From Hirundichthys speculiger (lineage: Eukaryota; Chordata; Actinopteri; Beloniformes; Exocoetidae): a stretch of 64,000 nucleotides of DNA. The stretch spans positions 434,001 to 498,000 of the forward strand of contig JAGFBZ010000175.1 of assembly GCA_018398805.1 (NCBI GenBank), in the 5' to 3' direction. Below, in pieces: positions 1 through 12,241 of this stretch (position 1 is its first letter; every line of letters begins with the position of its first letter). Position numbers and translations under genes: made by a program. Below the pieces are notes generated by a model that was given only the letters and a program-made list of their open reading frames with translations, did no database searches and was not told the DNA's origin.

Positions 1-509
1 AATTCTTGCTTTAAGTTCCGCAGTTTCAGTTATTCGCAGATTTTTCAGAAATAGAATTTAAAAAAATCACGGAAACATCACAACATGTTGTGCCATTCTC
101 TCGCAGCGAAGAAATGTCGTGAGCCAGCCTGGCCCCTTTAAGAAGGTAGCCTTATGGGTAATGGTGTGTGTATGTGTGTGCCGTGGGACCGCAGAACAAA
201 AACGGGGTTAGATGAAAGTGGAGTGAGCATAAACAGCAGCCCAGCGTGTATATATTTACATTCTCTGTTAACCGACAGGAGCTGAACAATACAACCTGTG
301 TGATGTTACAAGTTCCTTGCAGTGCCAGAACAAAGTGCCTGTTCCATGCAGAGAAAACCAGACTTTTTCTTCTGTTGTTGTTAGCTTGTTACCCGCTAAT
401 TATGACCCAAAAATAGCACAATACCAGCGGTTTCTTTACTATGGTTCAGAGACCAGAGGCTGTGAAGGTAACAGAAAGACCACAGTTGAGCCTTTGTCTT
501 GTTTCGCTG
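1..509. other. Upstream/intronic sequence, no gene seen
   Basis: No coding exon, RNA gene or recognisable transposon was seen. The reading frame through 317-691 is chance: its C-terminal part is the polyglycine read-through of a G homopolymer, and it has no family resemblance. Confidence 0.5.
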
Positions 510-607
510 CAGTGCCTCGCTACTTTTTTGCGGTTTTTAAACTTATTTTAAACACGTTATTTAGGCTGGGGGGGGCTCCGGCTCCAGTTTCGCGGATTTT
601 GATTTTC

Positions 608-653
<46 letters not shown>

Positions 654-688
654 CGGGGACATTAACCGCGAAAAATAAGGGATCGCTG
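510..688. mobile_element. pogo/Tigger-like MITE with expanded G tract
   Basis: The left end reads cagtgcctcgctactt followed by a TTTTGCGG run. The right end is its imperfect inverse, with ccgcgaaaaataagggatcgctg. This terminal pattern is typical of short non-autonomous pogo/Tigger-type elements in fish. There is no coding content. A clean TA target duplication is not visible (TA follows the right end only), so the family call is an inference from the termini. Confidence 0.5.
610..653. repeat. 44-base G homopolymer
   Basis: An uninterrupted run of 44 G lies inside the pogo-like MITE, preceded by ttttccc and followed by cggggac. Its true length is uncertain in any assembly because homopolymers this long are poorly resolved. 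Confidence 0.9.
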
Positions 689-1155
689 TAGCCCATATAA
701 GGTGCAATATTATTCCACTGTGCGTGTTTGTTTGAAAATGTGTGTTTGTCTGGGTTGTTGCTGATTAGGTTTCATACTCTAATCCTCACAGACTATCATT
801 TTTCAAAGACTTCATACTTAGTCCAATGAAAACACATTCAAATACAAGTTTACATAAGGACGCATATACACATGCACTCTCTTAAGTGCATGCAGTTTTG
901 GAGATTGTTAGGTCTTGTGAATAAATAGCTATGTCTGTTTACATTTGGCTTGTCAGACATATTAAAATATTTCTTATCCATGAGTCTTTCTGGTGCTCTA
1001 GAAAACCAAAGAATTTATGTCCGTGTGTGTGTGGGTGTGTGTGTGTGTGTGCTTGCGTGCATGCATGTATGTATGCATGTTCCACTGAACCCGCTCCCTC
1101 AGTTTACGTTGCCTATATTATAATCTTTCCTCAAAGATTCTGGCTGCGTATTCTT
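689..1155. other. Non-coding, TG-rich tract at 1021-1080
   Basis: No gene seen. A degenerate TG/GCATG-rich simple repeat occupies about 1021-1080. Confidence 0.5.
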
Positions 1156-1537
1156 TGTTGGAAAGGAGAGTCTTGGTCGGCTTAGTACGACACAGATGTT
1201 TAATGCAATAAACGTGATATCACGGCTCCCTGGCAGAGACAGTCTCTAGCACAAGGGGAGTACAAACAAATCAAAACAACAATATATACAGAAATGTGCG
1301 TCACCAGATGGGGATCAGCCACGGTTTAGACTTCCCTCTCCCATTGGCTGGTCTAGTCCTCCATTCGTCTGTCCAATACGTCATCGTCACGTCATCCTCT
1401 TCTGATCCAATCTGCTGTTGACATTTCCTGAAAAAGAAGAAAGACTACATCTCCCCCAACGCCATTTTGTTTACCTGGCCAGGTCTTTGTCTCTAACCGT
1501 GTGTTTTAACTGGCTACAGCTGGGCTAGTTTGCTACA
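1156..1537 (-). mobile_element. Possible solo LTR
   Basis: Read on the minus strand, the 382-bp block starts tgtagcaaactag and ends tttccaaca, giving the TG...CA ends of an LTR. It contains a TATA-like gtatatattg upstream of a T-rich stretch with tttattgcattaaa. The flanking five bases are ttctt and ttcat, a 4 of 5 match that could be a decayed target duplication. No gag or pol sequence is nearby. The call rests on termini only, so another repeat type is possible. Confidence 0.4.
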
Positions 1538-3842
1538 TTCATAATATAACGTAAAGACAAACATACACTAAGACCAACCTAAGACACTGTGATATGAACA
1601 TATGGTTCATTAAACAAAATAATAATATGGTAAAAACATGAACAACAATTAACTTTGTGATTCAAACTAAAAGGTAATGTCATTTATGCTTCAATTTCAC
1701 AATATTTATAATGTTATCAAAAACAATATTAATACCAATATGTCACTAATGTGTAACTATACAAAAATGAGAACCACTAACTGCACTAATTCTAGACCTG
1801 TAAAGTTAAGAAAATTCCGACCTAACGTCTACCACTTCATGGCTGACATACTGTCGTTCCCAAACACTTCCATTTCCTTATAATACACCTGACTGTGGAA
1901 TATTTAGGAGCGACGAAATTTCACGACTGGATTTGTTTTGCAGTTTTAATATTATATTGCACAGGTGGCATCCTATCACAGTTCCATGCTGGAATTCACT
2001 GAGCTCCTGAGAGCGACCCATTTATTTCATAAATGTTTGTAGAAACACTCTGCGTGCCTCGGTACTTAATTTTATACACCTGTGGCCATAGAAGTGATTG
2101 GAACGCCTGATTCTGATAATTTGCATGGGTGAGGAAATACTTATGGCAATATAGTGTGTGTGTGTGAATGTATTTGTGTATGTCTGTATCTGTATTTATA
2201 CTTCCCATTGTGCAGAGGTGAGAAGGAAGAAAAAGATGGACTGAAGCATATTTTTTACCTTCCAGTTCTGTTTTGTTTTACTATACCTCTGGACAGTTTT
2301 ATTGTGGCCACAGACCTTGGAAGGTCAAGTATCATCTCGAAATAATTGAGCTGGTTATGAATTATTGAATTATGTTAACCTAGCCTTTTCAAAGCATTTA
2401 TTTGTTCAGGGAATGTCAAGAAATCAACATATGTCCCTCTGGCACTTCTGCTTCTTATTATTACTCAGTCACACCTGGGAGTCCTCAGAGCAATATTATA
2501 TACATGGCTAGAGAAAGGAGTGGTCGTTGGTGTGTGTTTGGTGGCTAGGGTCAGTAATTATTAAGGTGGTAGAGTTCATGGGAAAATGGGAATGGAGGTG
2601 GGGGGAGTTTCTCTCCCTCTGCCTGGTTGCTTTGAGATTTATTAGGAAATGCCGTTCTGTCAAAACTTGCGAGTCCAACTTTTAGGTTATTTATGGCCAC
2701 AAAATGGCTAATTATACACATGCACACACACACTTGCCTGCACACAGAGTAATACCTTGATATTAAGTTATAAACTGGATCAAATTAGCATAAAACTAAG
2801 GGGGGGGGGGGGGGGCAGGGTTGTAAATCTCAGTGTATGCATTGATCTTACAGTCTGTAAACTTCTGCCTTTGAAGAAAGTCATAAATACATTAGAGCAT
2901 CTAGGTGTTTGTGTGTTGTGATTCACATACCTCAGTTCAGAAGACATGTCCTCCAAATTGCTCTCCTCTTCTAATATTTCACCGTGGCCATTTTATGACC
3001 TCTGATGGTCTATCTGTCATTATAAATTGTGTGTATGATCATACCCACATATGTACCCATATACTCTCACATTATTTTTTTCGAACAAAAAATACAGCAG
3101 AATCACTGCTCTGTTTTTCCCTCCTTTTAAAATGACATCACAGGCAGTACTGTAATATACACCATATATCACATATTGGCATAAAATGCAACTTCTCAGC
3201 TCTTCATCACCATTGGAATTTTTCAGATTGGGAAATAGTTGAGTTACAGAATTGAGAAGCTGTGTAGTGCTCTGATGATACTTGTGTTTTTTCTCTGACG
3301 CGAAGTCATACACTTCTGACTTCTGTGATACACAATGTATTGTTGGAAAGCTTGAATTCTTGGGTTTCCAATGGTGTTTTTCTGATTGGATAAACTATGA
3401 CCTCTTTATTATTAAAATATTCAGCATATAGAAAACATACCACGGGCGTTGGGTAAAGGGATATATTAACTTGACCTACAGCTGTAGCTTTTTAGGTTGT
3501 AAAAGGTCCTCTTCACTTACTCTGTATTCTGCATTTAGAGCAGTTGAACAATGGATAAAGCTTTAGCACAGACATTTTTTTCAGGGTGTAAAATAAGGAA
3601 TGTTCTAGACAGTAACTCTTCTCTATAGTGGCTTTATATTAAAAATTAAAAACAAAAACAAAAGCAATGGTAAATCCATAGAGACATTGCCTTATATTCC
3701 AACAATACTTCGATTTATTTACCAATTAAAACTAACTTTTCATCCAAGGTTTTCACCTAAGGCATGTCTTTCTGCCCTATTTATCTCGTTTCTCATCCCG
3801 ATTTGGTTTTTTCATTTATTTTTTAAAATTGACTGATGTTTA

Positions 3843-3877
<35 letters not shown>

Positions 3878-5405
3878 GAAACTGGGTCTGGTGCAGCACC
3901 TCGTGTCATGCTTAAAATTTAGCTCTGGGTTCAGTAACAGTTCGCTTGCAAATTAAACAATTTATTTCTTTGAGATATTTTCTTGGGAAAGAAACTAGAA
4001 AGTCAGAAATGAATTAGAAAAGGCTGATAAACCAGGAAACAATTTAATATTCACATAGGAATTACAAAGTAACACCACAAATTAGAGATTTTTTCAAAAT
4101 GAATTTATTTAGTTGCTCTTGTTTCTGTGGATTAGAATCTGTTTTTACATAATGTTACTGTTAAGGAAATCAAATAGCAGTCTATTCATAGCTGTAGAAA
4201 GTCAGTTTAAATACAGTATTTTATTTATTTATTTATTTTTACTTTAATGTGATCCATGCAACTAAAATAAGGTTCGTGAGGGTAGCAAGGGATGATTGTG
4301 ATATTTGGGGACACTGTTTTCTGAAGTGTTCTTAAAAGCTGCTTTTTCTGCATGTGTAATGGCTCTGTTGAGACTAAGACTGCTTACCTAAGCAGATGCA
4401 AATAGCAAATGTGAATAGCTTATGAGGCTAATTAGGAGCACATTATGCTCTCAGTTATTAAGCACTAAGACCAGTGTTAGCCTCCAAAGGCTAATGAGGT
4501 AGCAACGGGGCTAATTACACTTATGTGGGTCCAATATGCTTGAATTGTGTATTGTGCTCTTGTGCTCTGACTTTGACTGGGGAGAGTCTTGCTGACATAT
4601 TGGCATAGACTTCACATTGGACTGGTGCATATAGTTAGAGGACACAGAGAAGAGTAACTCATTTTTAGTGGTAATGTAAAGATGTGGAGGGGTTAGGAAA
4701 ACAGAAAAGAGAAACAAGTGTTGTAGAAATAAATCTCATTGAATTGACACCATTCATTCTTTTTAAATATATCATTTTAGAAAGAGCAAGACATGGCGCA
4801 TATTCATCTTTAAATGAGCAGAATCTTGATCTCAAAACTTTCAGGGTAAAGGTTCAGGGTAATGCTCCTAATGAATCCAGCCGAGTGGGTGGTGCTTCCT
4901 GCTGCTCCGCTCTGAATCGCTGTCTGTAGGATTTGAGATTGCGTTGAGGATGGAGTAAGAAATGTGACGGGGTAAACACAGATACTTTTGTCTACTTTTC
5001 AGGTGGTTGACGTGACATTATTTTCTAACAAGCACTCTGTCCTTGTGTGTGTGTGTGCGTGCGTGTGCGTCCACATTGTGGCAAAACTGTTCTGTGCAAT
5101 ATAGAGAGCAGAGGATTGAAAACACATAACATGTAGAGACAGAAAAGACATTCCATAGTGGGAATAAGATAGATAATATAAAGCTATTTAGTTTGTTTAT
5201 TAAGGTAGGAAAGGTAACCTTAAATTACTTCTGTTTTGTTATCTGGTGCTATATAGAAAATTAAATGAAAAAAACTTGACCTTCTAAGCCCTTGATCTAA
5301 CACTTTTACTTAATAATTATAATCAAATGAATCACCTTCAAGGTTTTCCTTTCCTTTCCAAATAACAACTATGCAACAGATGATTCCTATTTACAAAATA
5401 TTCAG
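1538..5405. other. Non-coding sequence with simple repeats only
   Basis: No exon or clear transposon was seen in 3.9 kb. Simple tracts are TG at 2153-2166, G16 at 2800-2815, a 30-base T run at 3845-3874, TTTA repeats near 4220-4240 and TG at 5044-5070. The short open frames here lack any family match. Confidence 0.5.
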
Positions 5406-5625
5406 GGGCCTGTTTCAGAAAGGAGGTTCAACAAACCCTGAGTTAAGTAACTGAGTTTTTGTTTCAGAACAGGTGTTCAGAGTTGTTTCAATCAACTCTG
5501 AGTATGTTGACCCCGAGTTACTGTGATGATAAAAAGCCGGAGACTGTGATTCACCATGGCAACACCAAGTAAACAGAAGAGATCCCTTCTTCAGTCATGT
5601 GACTTTCTGCAGAAATGTAAAATGG
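5406..5625. repeat. Dispersed teleost repeat, Harbinger-like
   Basis: The block begins ggggcctgtttcagaaag and repeats the motif tgtttcaga plus aactctgagt two or three times, ending in aaaaagccgg. This resembles a repeat I associate with Harbinger/ISL2EU-type terminal sequences in fish. Only one end is recognisable, so the superfamily is tentative. Confidence 0.35.
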
Positions 5626-5638
5626 CAAAAGATGCTCC

Positions 5639-6309
5639 CAAGGGAGCATTTTATCCCCAGTTCTGTTTAATTTTTATATGAATGATCTGTCAAAACAGTT
5701 GAATATGTGTAGAACTGGTTGTATGGTGGGCAGTGCTGTGGTGAACCATCTAATATACGCTGATGATCTGGTGGTCTTTAGTCCGAGTTCTGCAGGTCTC
5801 CAGCATCTTCTTAATATCTGCTCTGTTTATGGGGTTCAACATGACATCAAATATAATGCTACTGTAGAACGAAGGAAGACAAATATATGACCTTTCCTGA
5901 CTTTAGTTTGGCAGGTGATGTTCTACGTGTCTCCAATAAGGTTAAATATCTTGGCCATTGGATTACTGATCAGCTCACAGATGATGAGGACATTTACCGA
6001 CAGCGTCGCATGCTATATGTGCAAGCAAATATTTTATTACGGAAATTCGGTTCATGTAGTGATTCTGTGAAGGTGACTTTATTCAAAGCCTATTGTACTC
6101 CCTTGTACACCGCTCATCTTTGGTCTCATTATAAAAAAACAAGCCTTCAGAGCCTGCAAGTGGCATATAATGATGCCCTCAGGACACTTGCAAAAAGACC
6201 GCGATGGACTAGTGCCAGTGAAATGTTTGTGGCAGAGCGAGTGAACTGCCCCATACATTGTATGGCCATTCATTACAACTCCATGACTTTCTATACCGTT
6301 AATTTATAA
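5639..6309 (+). mobile_element. Non-LTR retrotransposon RT fragment, frameshifted
   Basis: From 5639 the frame reads QGSILSPVLFNFYMNDL, the conserved LINE reverse-transcriptase block with the QG.LSP motif. It continues to the catalytic box IYADDLVVFSPSSAGLQ near 5752-5800. The frame breaks near 5887 and continues in another frame with KYLGHWITD and a C-terminal stretch ending PRWTSASEMF. These order correctly as RT palm followed by thumb. The 5' half of the ORF and the endonuclease are missing, and the frame is broken, so the copy is dead. The clade is uncertain. Confidence 0.8.
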
Positions 6310-6317
6310 GTTTTTAT

Positions 6318-6996
6318 TAGGGCTGTCAATTTCTCAAAATAATTAATCAGATTAATCGCATGACTGTCAATAGTTAATCATGATTAATCGCAAATTAATC
6401 GCATATTTTTATCTGTTCTAAATCTACCTTATACAGATCTTTTTCAAGTTGTATTACTCTTATTAATACGAGTCCTGACTAGAACCAGGAAATATGACCA
6501 TATTAGTCCAGTCCTGAGGTCTCTGGCTTCCTGTCACTCAGAGAATAGACTTTAAAACAGCTCTACTTGTGTACAAGTCTCTTCATGGCCCCAAAAGTCC
6601 ATCTCTGACATGCTAGTCTGACATGACTCCGGTGGTAACTAAATTCACATCGACAGCAAACACAAACAACATTTATCTTGTGGAGTTAGCCATCAGGCAA
6701 GGTTTTGAAGCTGAACTTACCATTCAAAATAGTATCTTTTGTATCCACGGTTTGTTTACATCTGTCTGTCTGCGGCATGGACATCGACGTTAGTGCATGA
6801 CTTCCTGTTTTGACAGGACTACGCAGGACTACAGGACTACAACTACGGCGGGGCCCGAGGCTCATTAAACCTACTCTCCTCTACTATTGTACATAAACGG
6901 CCAGGCTGTGTCGCGTTAACGCGCGTTAAAAAAATTTGTTGCGTTAAAATTATTTTGCGTTAATCACGCGTTAACGCGTTAACTTTGACAGCCCTA
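6318..6996. mobile_element. hAT-type non-autonomous element A (679 bp)
   Basis: The terminal inverted repeats are tagggctgtcaa and ttgacagcccta, flanked by a perfect 8-bp duplication gtttttat at 6310-6317 and 6997-7004. The sub-terminal regions are rich in attaatcgc and gcgttaac repeats. Perfect 8-bp target duplications define hAT superfamily insertions. There is no transposase. The insertion lies immediately behind the end of the LINE RT fragment, so it postdates that copy. The interior carries a piece of an unrelated LINE. Confidence 0.9.
6487..6602 (+). mobile_element. L2-like RT fragment inside hAT element A
   Basis: One frame gives KYDHISPVLRSL and, after a frame slip, WLPVTQRIDFKTALLVYKSL. 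This is the distal RT region (HI.PVL..LHWLPV..RI.FK...LVYK.L) of vertebrate L2-type LINEs. It lies well inside the two hAT termini, so it was carried by or inserted into the hAT element. Only about 38 codons remain. Confidence 0.75.
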
Positions 6997-7004
6997 GTTT
7001 TTAT

Positions 7005-7744
7005 CACACTTCCAAACAAATGGCACGTGTTTTACTGAACAATTGCTACAGAAGCAACTTTTCTCACACAGAGCTCCGCATAAGTGACGATGAACATGTT
7101 GTGCCCAGTTGAAGTGAAAGCAAAACGTTTTTTTTCTCGAGTTCTAAACTGCACTACTGATACTCTAAGATGGGAGTTAATTGCATGTCAACAAATGGGT
7201 GTGTGTTTTGTGAAAATGCGGGGAACAAAAGAATTATTAAAAGGGCCCATTGTCTAGTTGTTTTACCAGTGTTCACGCATACTTTGAAGAAGAATTGGGG
7301 TCAAGAGTTCAGTATGTGCATGGGCGCCAGAATGCGTGGCTGCATGTTTGATGCAAGTTAATGGTGAGGCCAGAGTTTTTTTAGTAACAAGTAAGGGGTG
7401 TTCCTGAAATACAGGTTAGGAACCACTGTTACATAATCACATGCATGAAATGCCAACATGAATTTTTATAGAAGCAAGGCATTTGCCCCATACCTGAAGT
7501 ACTGTACAACCTTGCATGGATGAATTTGAGTGCACATTTTTGTTCTCATTTGTCAACGATGCATATATTGGTAAAATTGAGAGGAGCATTAGCATTAAAG
7601 TGGCCACTGTCTGGATGACAGAATGCCAACAGTTTTAACAAATTGGTTGCTGCCATTAATGTTACTTCTCTTATCTTGAAATAGGTATTCAAAATATTTT
7701 TTTGGGGGGGAAAAAACCTCAAGTACACTCCACCATTTCATGAA
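7005..7744. other. Non-coding, with a hAT end relic
   Basis: No exon seen. At 7414-7428 the sequence ggttaggaaccactg resembles the right end of hAT elements of the caGTGGTtCCCAACC type, such as the one at 15275-16007. No matching left end was found. The rest is unassigned. Confidence 0.4.
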
Positions 7745-7903
7745 TCAAAATGAAAATGAAATGAAAATGAAAAATACTTAATTTATCCCATGAAGGGAAA
7801 TTCAATACTTTAGCAAGGGCTCTCTCTTTTTTTTTTTTCTATAAACAACAGACAAACGACAGCAATAATAATAAAATTACAGCAATAATAATACACTATT
7901 AAT

Positions 7904-7967
<64 letters not shown>

Positions 7968-9930
7968 AGGTTTTATATGTCTTGTTGTGGAGGCTGATGG
8001 CTGCTGGCAGGAATGATCTTCTGTATCTTTCCGTCTTGTAACGGACCTGAAGAAGCCTCTCACTGAACACACTCTGTTGTTTGATCACTGTGTCGTGGAG
8101 AGGGTGTGAAGAGTCTCCATCATCTTCATCAGCTTGTGCAGCATTCTTTATTGTACAATCAGCTCCAGCGGCTTCAGAGTTACACCCAGCACAGATCCAG
8201 CTTTCCTGATCAGTTTGTTGATTCTCTTCAGGTCTCTGGTTCTGATGCTGCTGCCCCAGCAGGTGGCTGCAAAGCTGATTGCACTTTCAACAACAGACCT
8301 ATAGAAGATGTGCAACATCTTGGTGCAGACATTAAAAGATCTCGGCTTTCTTAAAAAGTAGAGTCTGCTCTGACCTTTCTTGTAGATGTATTCTGTGTTG
8401 CATTTCCACTCTAGTCTGTTGTCAAGCTGAACTCCAAGGTACTTGTATTCCTCCACCACCTCCACCTCCTTTCCCAGTATGGAAACACTGCTTTGTTGAT
8501 TCTTGCTCCTCCTGAAGTCGACAATCATCTCCTTAGTTTTGCTGGTATTTAATATGAGATGATTGTTACCATTTCACAAACTGACAGACCAGTTCTCTGT
8601 ACTCTGCTTCTTGTCCGTTGCTGATACACCCAACAACTGCAGAGTCATCAGAGTATTTCTGCAGATGACAGGACTCAGAGTTGTACTGGAAGTCAGAGGT
8701 GTAGAACGTGAAGAGAAATGGTGAGAGAACAGTTCCTTGTGGTGCTCCAATGTTGCTGACCTCCATCTCAGACACACAACCTTTCAGTCTCACAAACTGT
8801 GGTCTGTTTGTGAGGTAGTCATAAATCCAGGAGGTTGTGGAGGAATCCACCTGGAACTTATGGAGCTTCTCACATAACAACGCAGGCTGAATTGTATTAA
8901 AAGCACTTGAGAAATCAAAGAACATGACCCTCAAAGTGCTGCCTGATTGGTCCAGATGAGAGTGGACTCTGTGAAGCAGGTAGATGATGGCGTCTTCAAC
9001 CCCAAACCCATTACGATATGCAACCTGTAATGGGTCCTGAAAGGTGCTGACCTTCTTGTTGAGGTGGGCCAGTAAGAGTCTCTCCAGGACTTTCATGATG
9101 TGAGATGTCAGGGCAACTGGTCTGTAGTCGTTAAGTTCAGCTGGTTGTGGGTTTTTTAGGCACTGGAACAAGGCAGGATATTTTCCACAGCACAGGAACT
9201 TTTTTCTGTCTCAGACTGGTGTTGAAGAGGTGCTGGAGAATTGGACATAGTTGCAATGAGCAGGTCTTGAGAACTCTGGGACAGACACCGCCTGGACCTG
9301 CAGCCTTGTTCTGGTTCAGTTTCTCTAGTTGTTTTTTGACCTGATGGCAGGAGACAGACAGAGTGGAGGGGGAGGCAGAGGAGGTCTCTGAGGTGGAGAA
9401 AGATGATGCTGGTCTCTGGTCCATGACTGAGCTGCAGGGTGACAGAGTGGAGGTGTGACAGGAAAGCTGTGGGCTCACCGAGGGTGTGTGGTCTGTTGGG
9501 CTGGAGGCAGGGGGGGAACTGAACCTATTGAAGAACGTGTTCAGTTCATTAGCTCTGTCCAGACCTCCATCAGTCTGGTCCCCCTTTGCCTTAAAGCCGG
9601 TGATCTTCTTCATTCCGGACCACACATCTCTCACGTTGTTCTGCTGGAGCTGACTTTCTAGCTTCTTCCTGTAGTCCTCCTTGCACTTCCTGGTTTGTGC
9701 TTTAATTTGTTTTTGTGTTGTCTTCAATAACTCCCTGTCCTCCATCCCTGAAGGCTTTCTTTTTGATGTTCAGCAGCTTTTTCAGGTCTCTGGTGATCCA
9801 GAGTTTGTTATTGGGGAAGCACCTCACAGTTCTTGTTGGAACGATGCTGTCCACACAGAACGTTTATGTAATCTGTCACACACTCAGTCATGGCGTTGAT
9901 GCATGGCGTTGATGTTGTCTCCATGAGGTG
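7745..9930 (-). mobile_element. Rex1-like (CR1-clade) LINE, 5'-truncated, frameshifted
   Basis: On the minus strand the translated segments run in order. First is an N-terminal stretch with WITRDLKKLLN and a basic coiled region (about 9745-9925), then PGGVCPRVLK. The RT core follows with NDYRPVALTSHIMKVLERLL, FFDFSSAFNTIQP, GAPQGTVLSPFLF and KYSDDSAVVGC (about 8600-9170). Last is a C-terminal thumb with EEYKYLGVQLDN and YKKGQSRLYFLRK (8148-8528). There are frame changes near 9150 and 8550. The YxDD active site is intact as YSDD. The 3' end at 7745-7800 has the short ATTTTC-type repeats and the gaatttcccttcatgggat motif common to fish LINE tails. The endonuclease domain is missing, so this copy is defective. 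A second copy lies at 57258-58765 on the other strand. Confidence 0.9.
7903..7965. repeat. TAA/TTA microsatellite in LINE 3' UTR
   Basis: A run of ATA/ATT trinucleotides sits in the 3' untranslated part of the Rex1-like LINE. The opposite copy has a much shorter ATT run at the equivalent place, so the tract expanded after insertion. Confidence 0.9.
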
Positions 9931-12233
9931 AATAACAATAATGATAATTTTTTTTTGTTAAATTATCACCCACCAAAAAATAAAAATGTTATGACTTCTT
10001 TTAAAATAGAATTGAATGCAAATCAAGGTTAAGTTACATTAGATTTGAATATATCGATAAGTGGTCAGTGTTGAATTATCTCCTCCTTTGCTGATGGTCA
10101 GAAAAGAAGTTTAAAGACTAAGTTAATGACATTTCCAGACTCTTCTGTAAATGTGCAAAATGAAAATGCATTGTAAAGTACTTTGAAGAACCTAGATAAG
10201 GTAGAAAAGGCACTTATGCAATTATGGACCATTTACAATTTAAGTCAGACAAATTTCAAATACACTGTAATTATCAGAGTGGGACACCACTTGAAGGAGT
10301 CATGAGCAAAATATGAAATAAAATCACCAGACAGTGACTGGTGGCGAGATCCACAGACAAAGGCAAGAAAAAAGAAACAAATTCAAGATGACAATTCCCT
10401 ATCATAAGTGATGAGTCCCACATATTTTTGGCAATCACAGATCATGTACTTACAAATATGAAGGCTTCTTGGATTGATTTACTACAAGTGAGATATTGAA
10501 ATGACTAATACTAACACAACAGTAGATGCTAATATGTGCTGTCGAATATGTGTGTGATCTGTGTTTGCATCTCATCACACCAACCCTTTTTTTTTTTTTT
10601 TAATGCAGAGAACATGCGTGCATGGTTTTACTCAGGACAAATCGAGACAAAACCGAGCTGCTACCAAAGTATTGGATGTCATATTCATCTGGCAGTGGTT
10701 TCTGGCTTTGGACTCTTCACCTTGAGATTATCCAGATTTCATGAATCTTTTCATAATTAGTATACTGTAGATTTTAAAAGTTCTTCATGACTTTGCAAAG
10801 TGTGTTCTTCGAATGATCAGTGATTCTCAGAAGGAATTTGGCACAAAGTTGGTGAGTCATGGCTAAGCCTTTGGTGTTACCCCCACTTATGCCCAACTCC
10901 TGATGCCTTCACAGGTCACCATTTAATCTGGTGATTGTAGTCTCTCTCTCAACAACAGCAAAAAAAAAAAAGGCTTTTAGAATGTACTTTTTTGTCTCCT
11001 TTTGTTCTTTTTCAACTGGTTTTGGTTGTTAAATAGAGGTCCAAATAAAAAAAAAAAAAGCTTATTTATTACTTTGGTAAATTTTAGAAAACTTTCCAAG
11101 CCTTCTGGAAATGGGGCTTGCATTTTAATGCCATACTTTTTCTTCTCCTATTTCTGCTTAAATTCTTTACTGTTGCAGGCCAATCTTGCTTGTTTTATTC
11201 CCCTCTTAGTTATTCTCTCCCTCTTTGCTCCCTTTGTGCTTCACTGAGGGTGTTTTTGTGTTAATACAATACGGAAATCCCTAAAGTCATAAGGACTCTA
11301 CGAATGGCATAACTTGAAGTAAAAGTTGTTGGTTTTGAGTTGTGTGTGCGTGTATGTGTTTTGGTTTGTCTGTGCTTTTGTGCCATTGAAAGCAAGAATA
11401 AGCGAAAGACATGTCTTTGTTCCTTGTTATATGAAGCCAATTTTCAGTAATCCCCTCTCAATGAGGGACTTGGATGAAACCATATAGGAGCCTGATGGTC
11501 AAAGCTGAGACCCATTCACTTACACTAGGCTTTGGTTAAGACCTCCCAAAGCATGGGATGGGTTGTAGAAGAAATGTTGTTAATGTTTCTGTGAATGGCT
11601 TGCAGAACAAATCCCATGCTGACTGTTCCCATCTTTTACCTACAAGGTACACCATAGCAGTGTTTAACACTAATGGCCCCACACAGCAGTGTTATAGTAT
11701 AGTACAGTGTAGATTAGTTATAGTACAGTGGTACAGTAGACTGTACATTTTACGGTACCTGCAAATGCCTTCATATGATGGAGGCAACATAAACTTTGCG
11801 TTGTCTCCTAAAATCATCATCTGAGATATTAGCAACCACTGAAATTTACACTGGGGCTGCAAAATTGTACTATACACAGCTTTTAGCACACTTCATCTGA
11901 ATTAAAACATTGGGGGGAACGGGAAAAAAAGTAAAACCTTAATAAACGTTAATGCTGTAGAATTATGATTCATTATAACTTCCCTAATTCTACAGTCAGC
12001 AGCAGTGTACAGAATTATGTTGAAAGAAAGAGCCTCATGGTAAAGTTGTGGGTTCTTCTGAGTGTGCTGACTAGCAAGAGGGGAGAGGAGTCGGGAAAAG
12101 AAAGACATCCACAACCTGAGTACTGTATGTCATGAGGTTGTAAACTGTACTTCCGTGTACTGTATGTTAAATTGGCATAAAAAAGCAGTCCATATTAAGG
12201 TGTCACTGTTCCCTTGAGAAAATCACAAAGACT
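9931..12233. other. Non-coding sequence, nothing recognised
   Basis: No exon, RNA gene or identifiable transposon was seen. T and A homopolymers of 10-16 bases occur near 10590, 10965 and 11050. Confidence 0.45.
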
Positions 12234-12241
12234 GTATGGAG

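Noticed and set aside
317..691. 124-codon open frame with a glycine run
   Set aside because: The glycine run is the G44 homopolymer and the rest spans a MITE end. There is no family match.
8106..8354. Plus-strand frames across the Rex1-like LINE (also 9147-9912)
   Set aside because: They are antisense shadows of the minus-strand RT ORF. The real motifs (YSDD, QGTVLSP) are on the minus strand.
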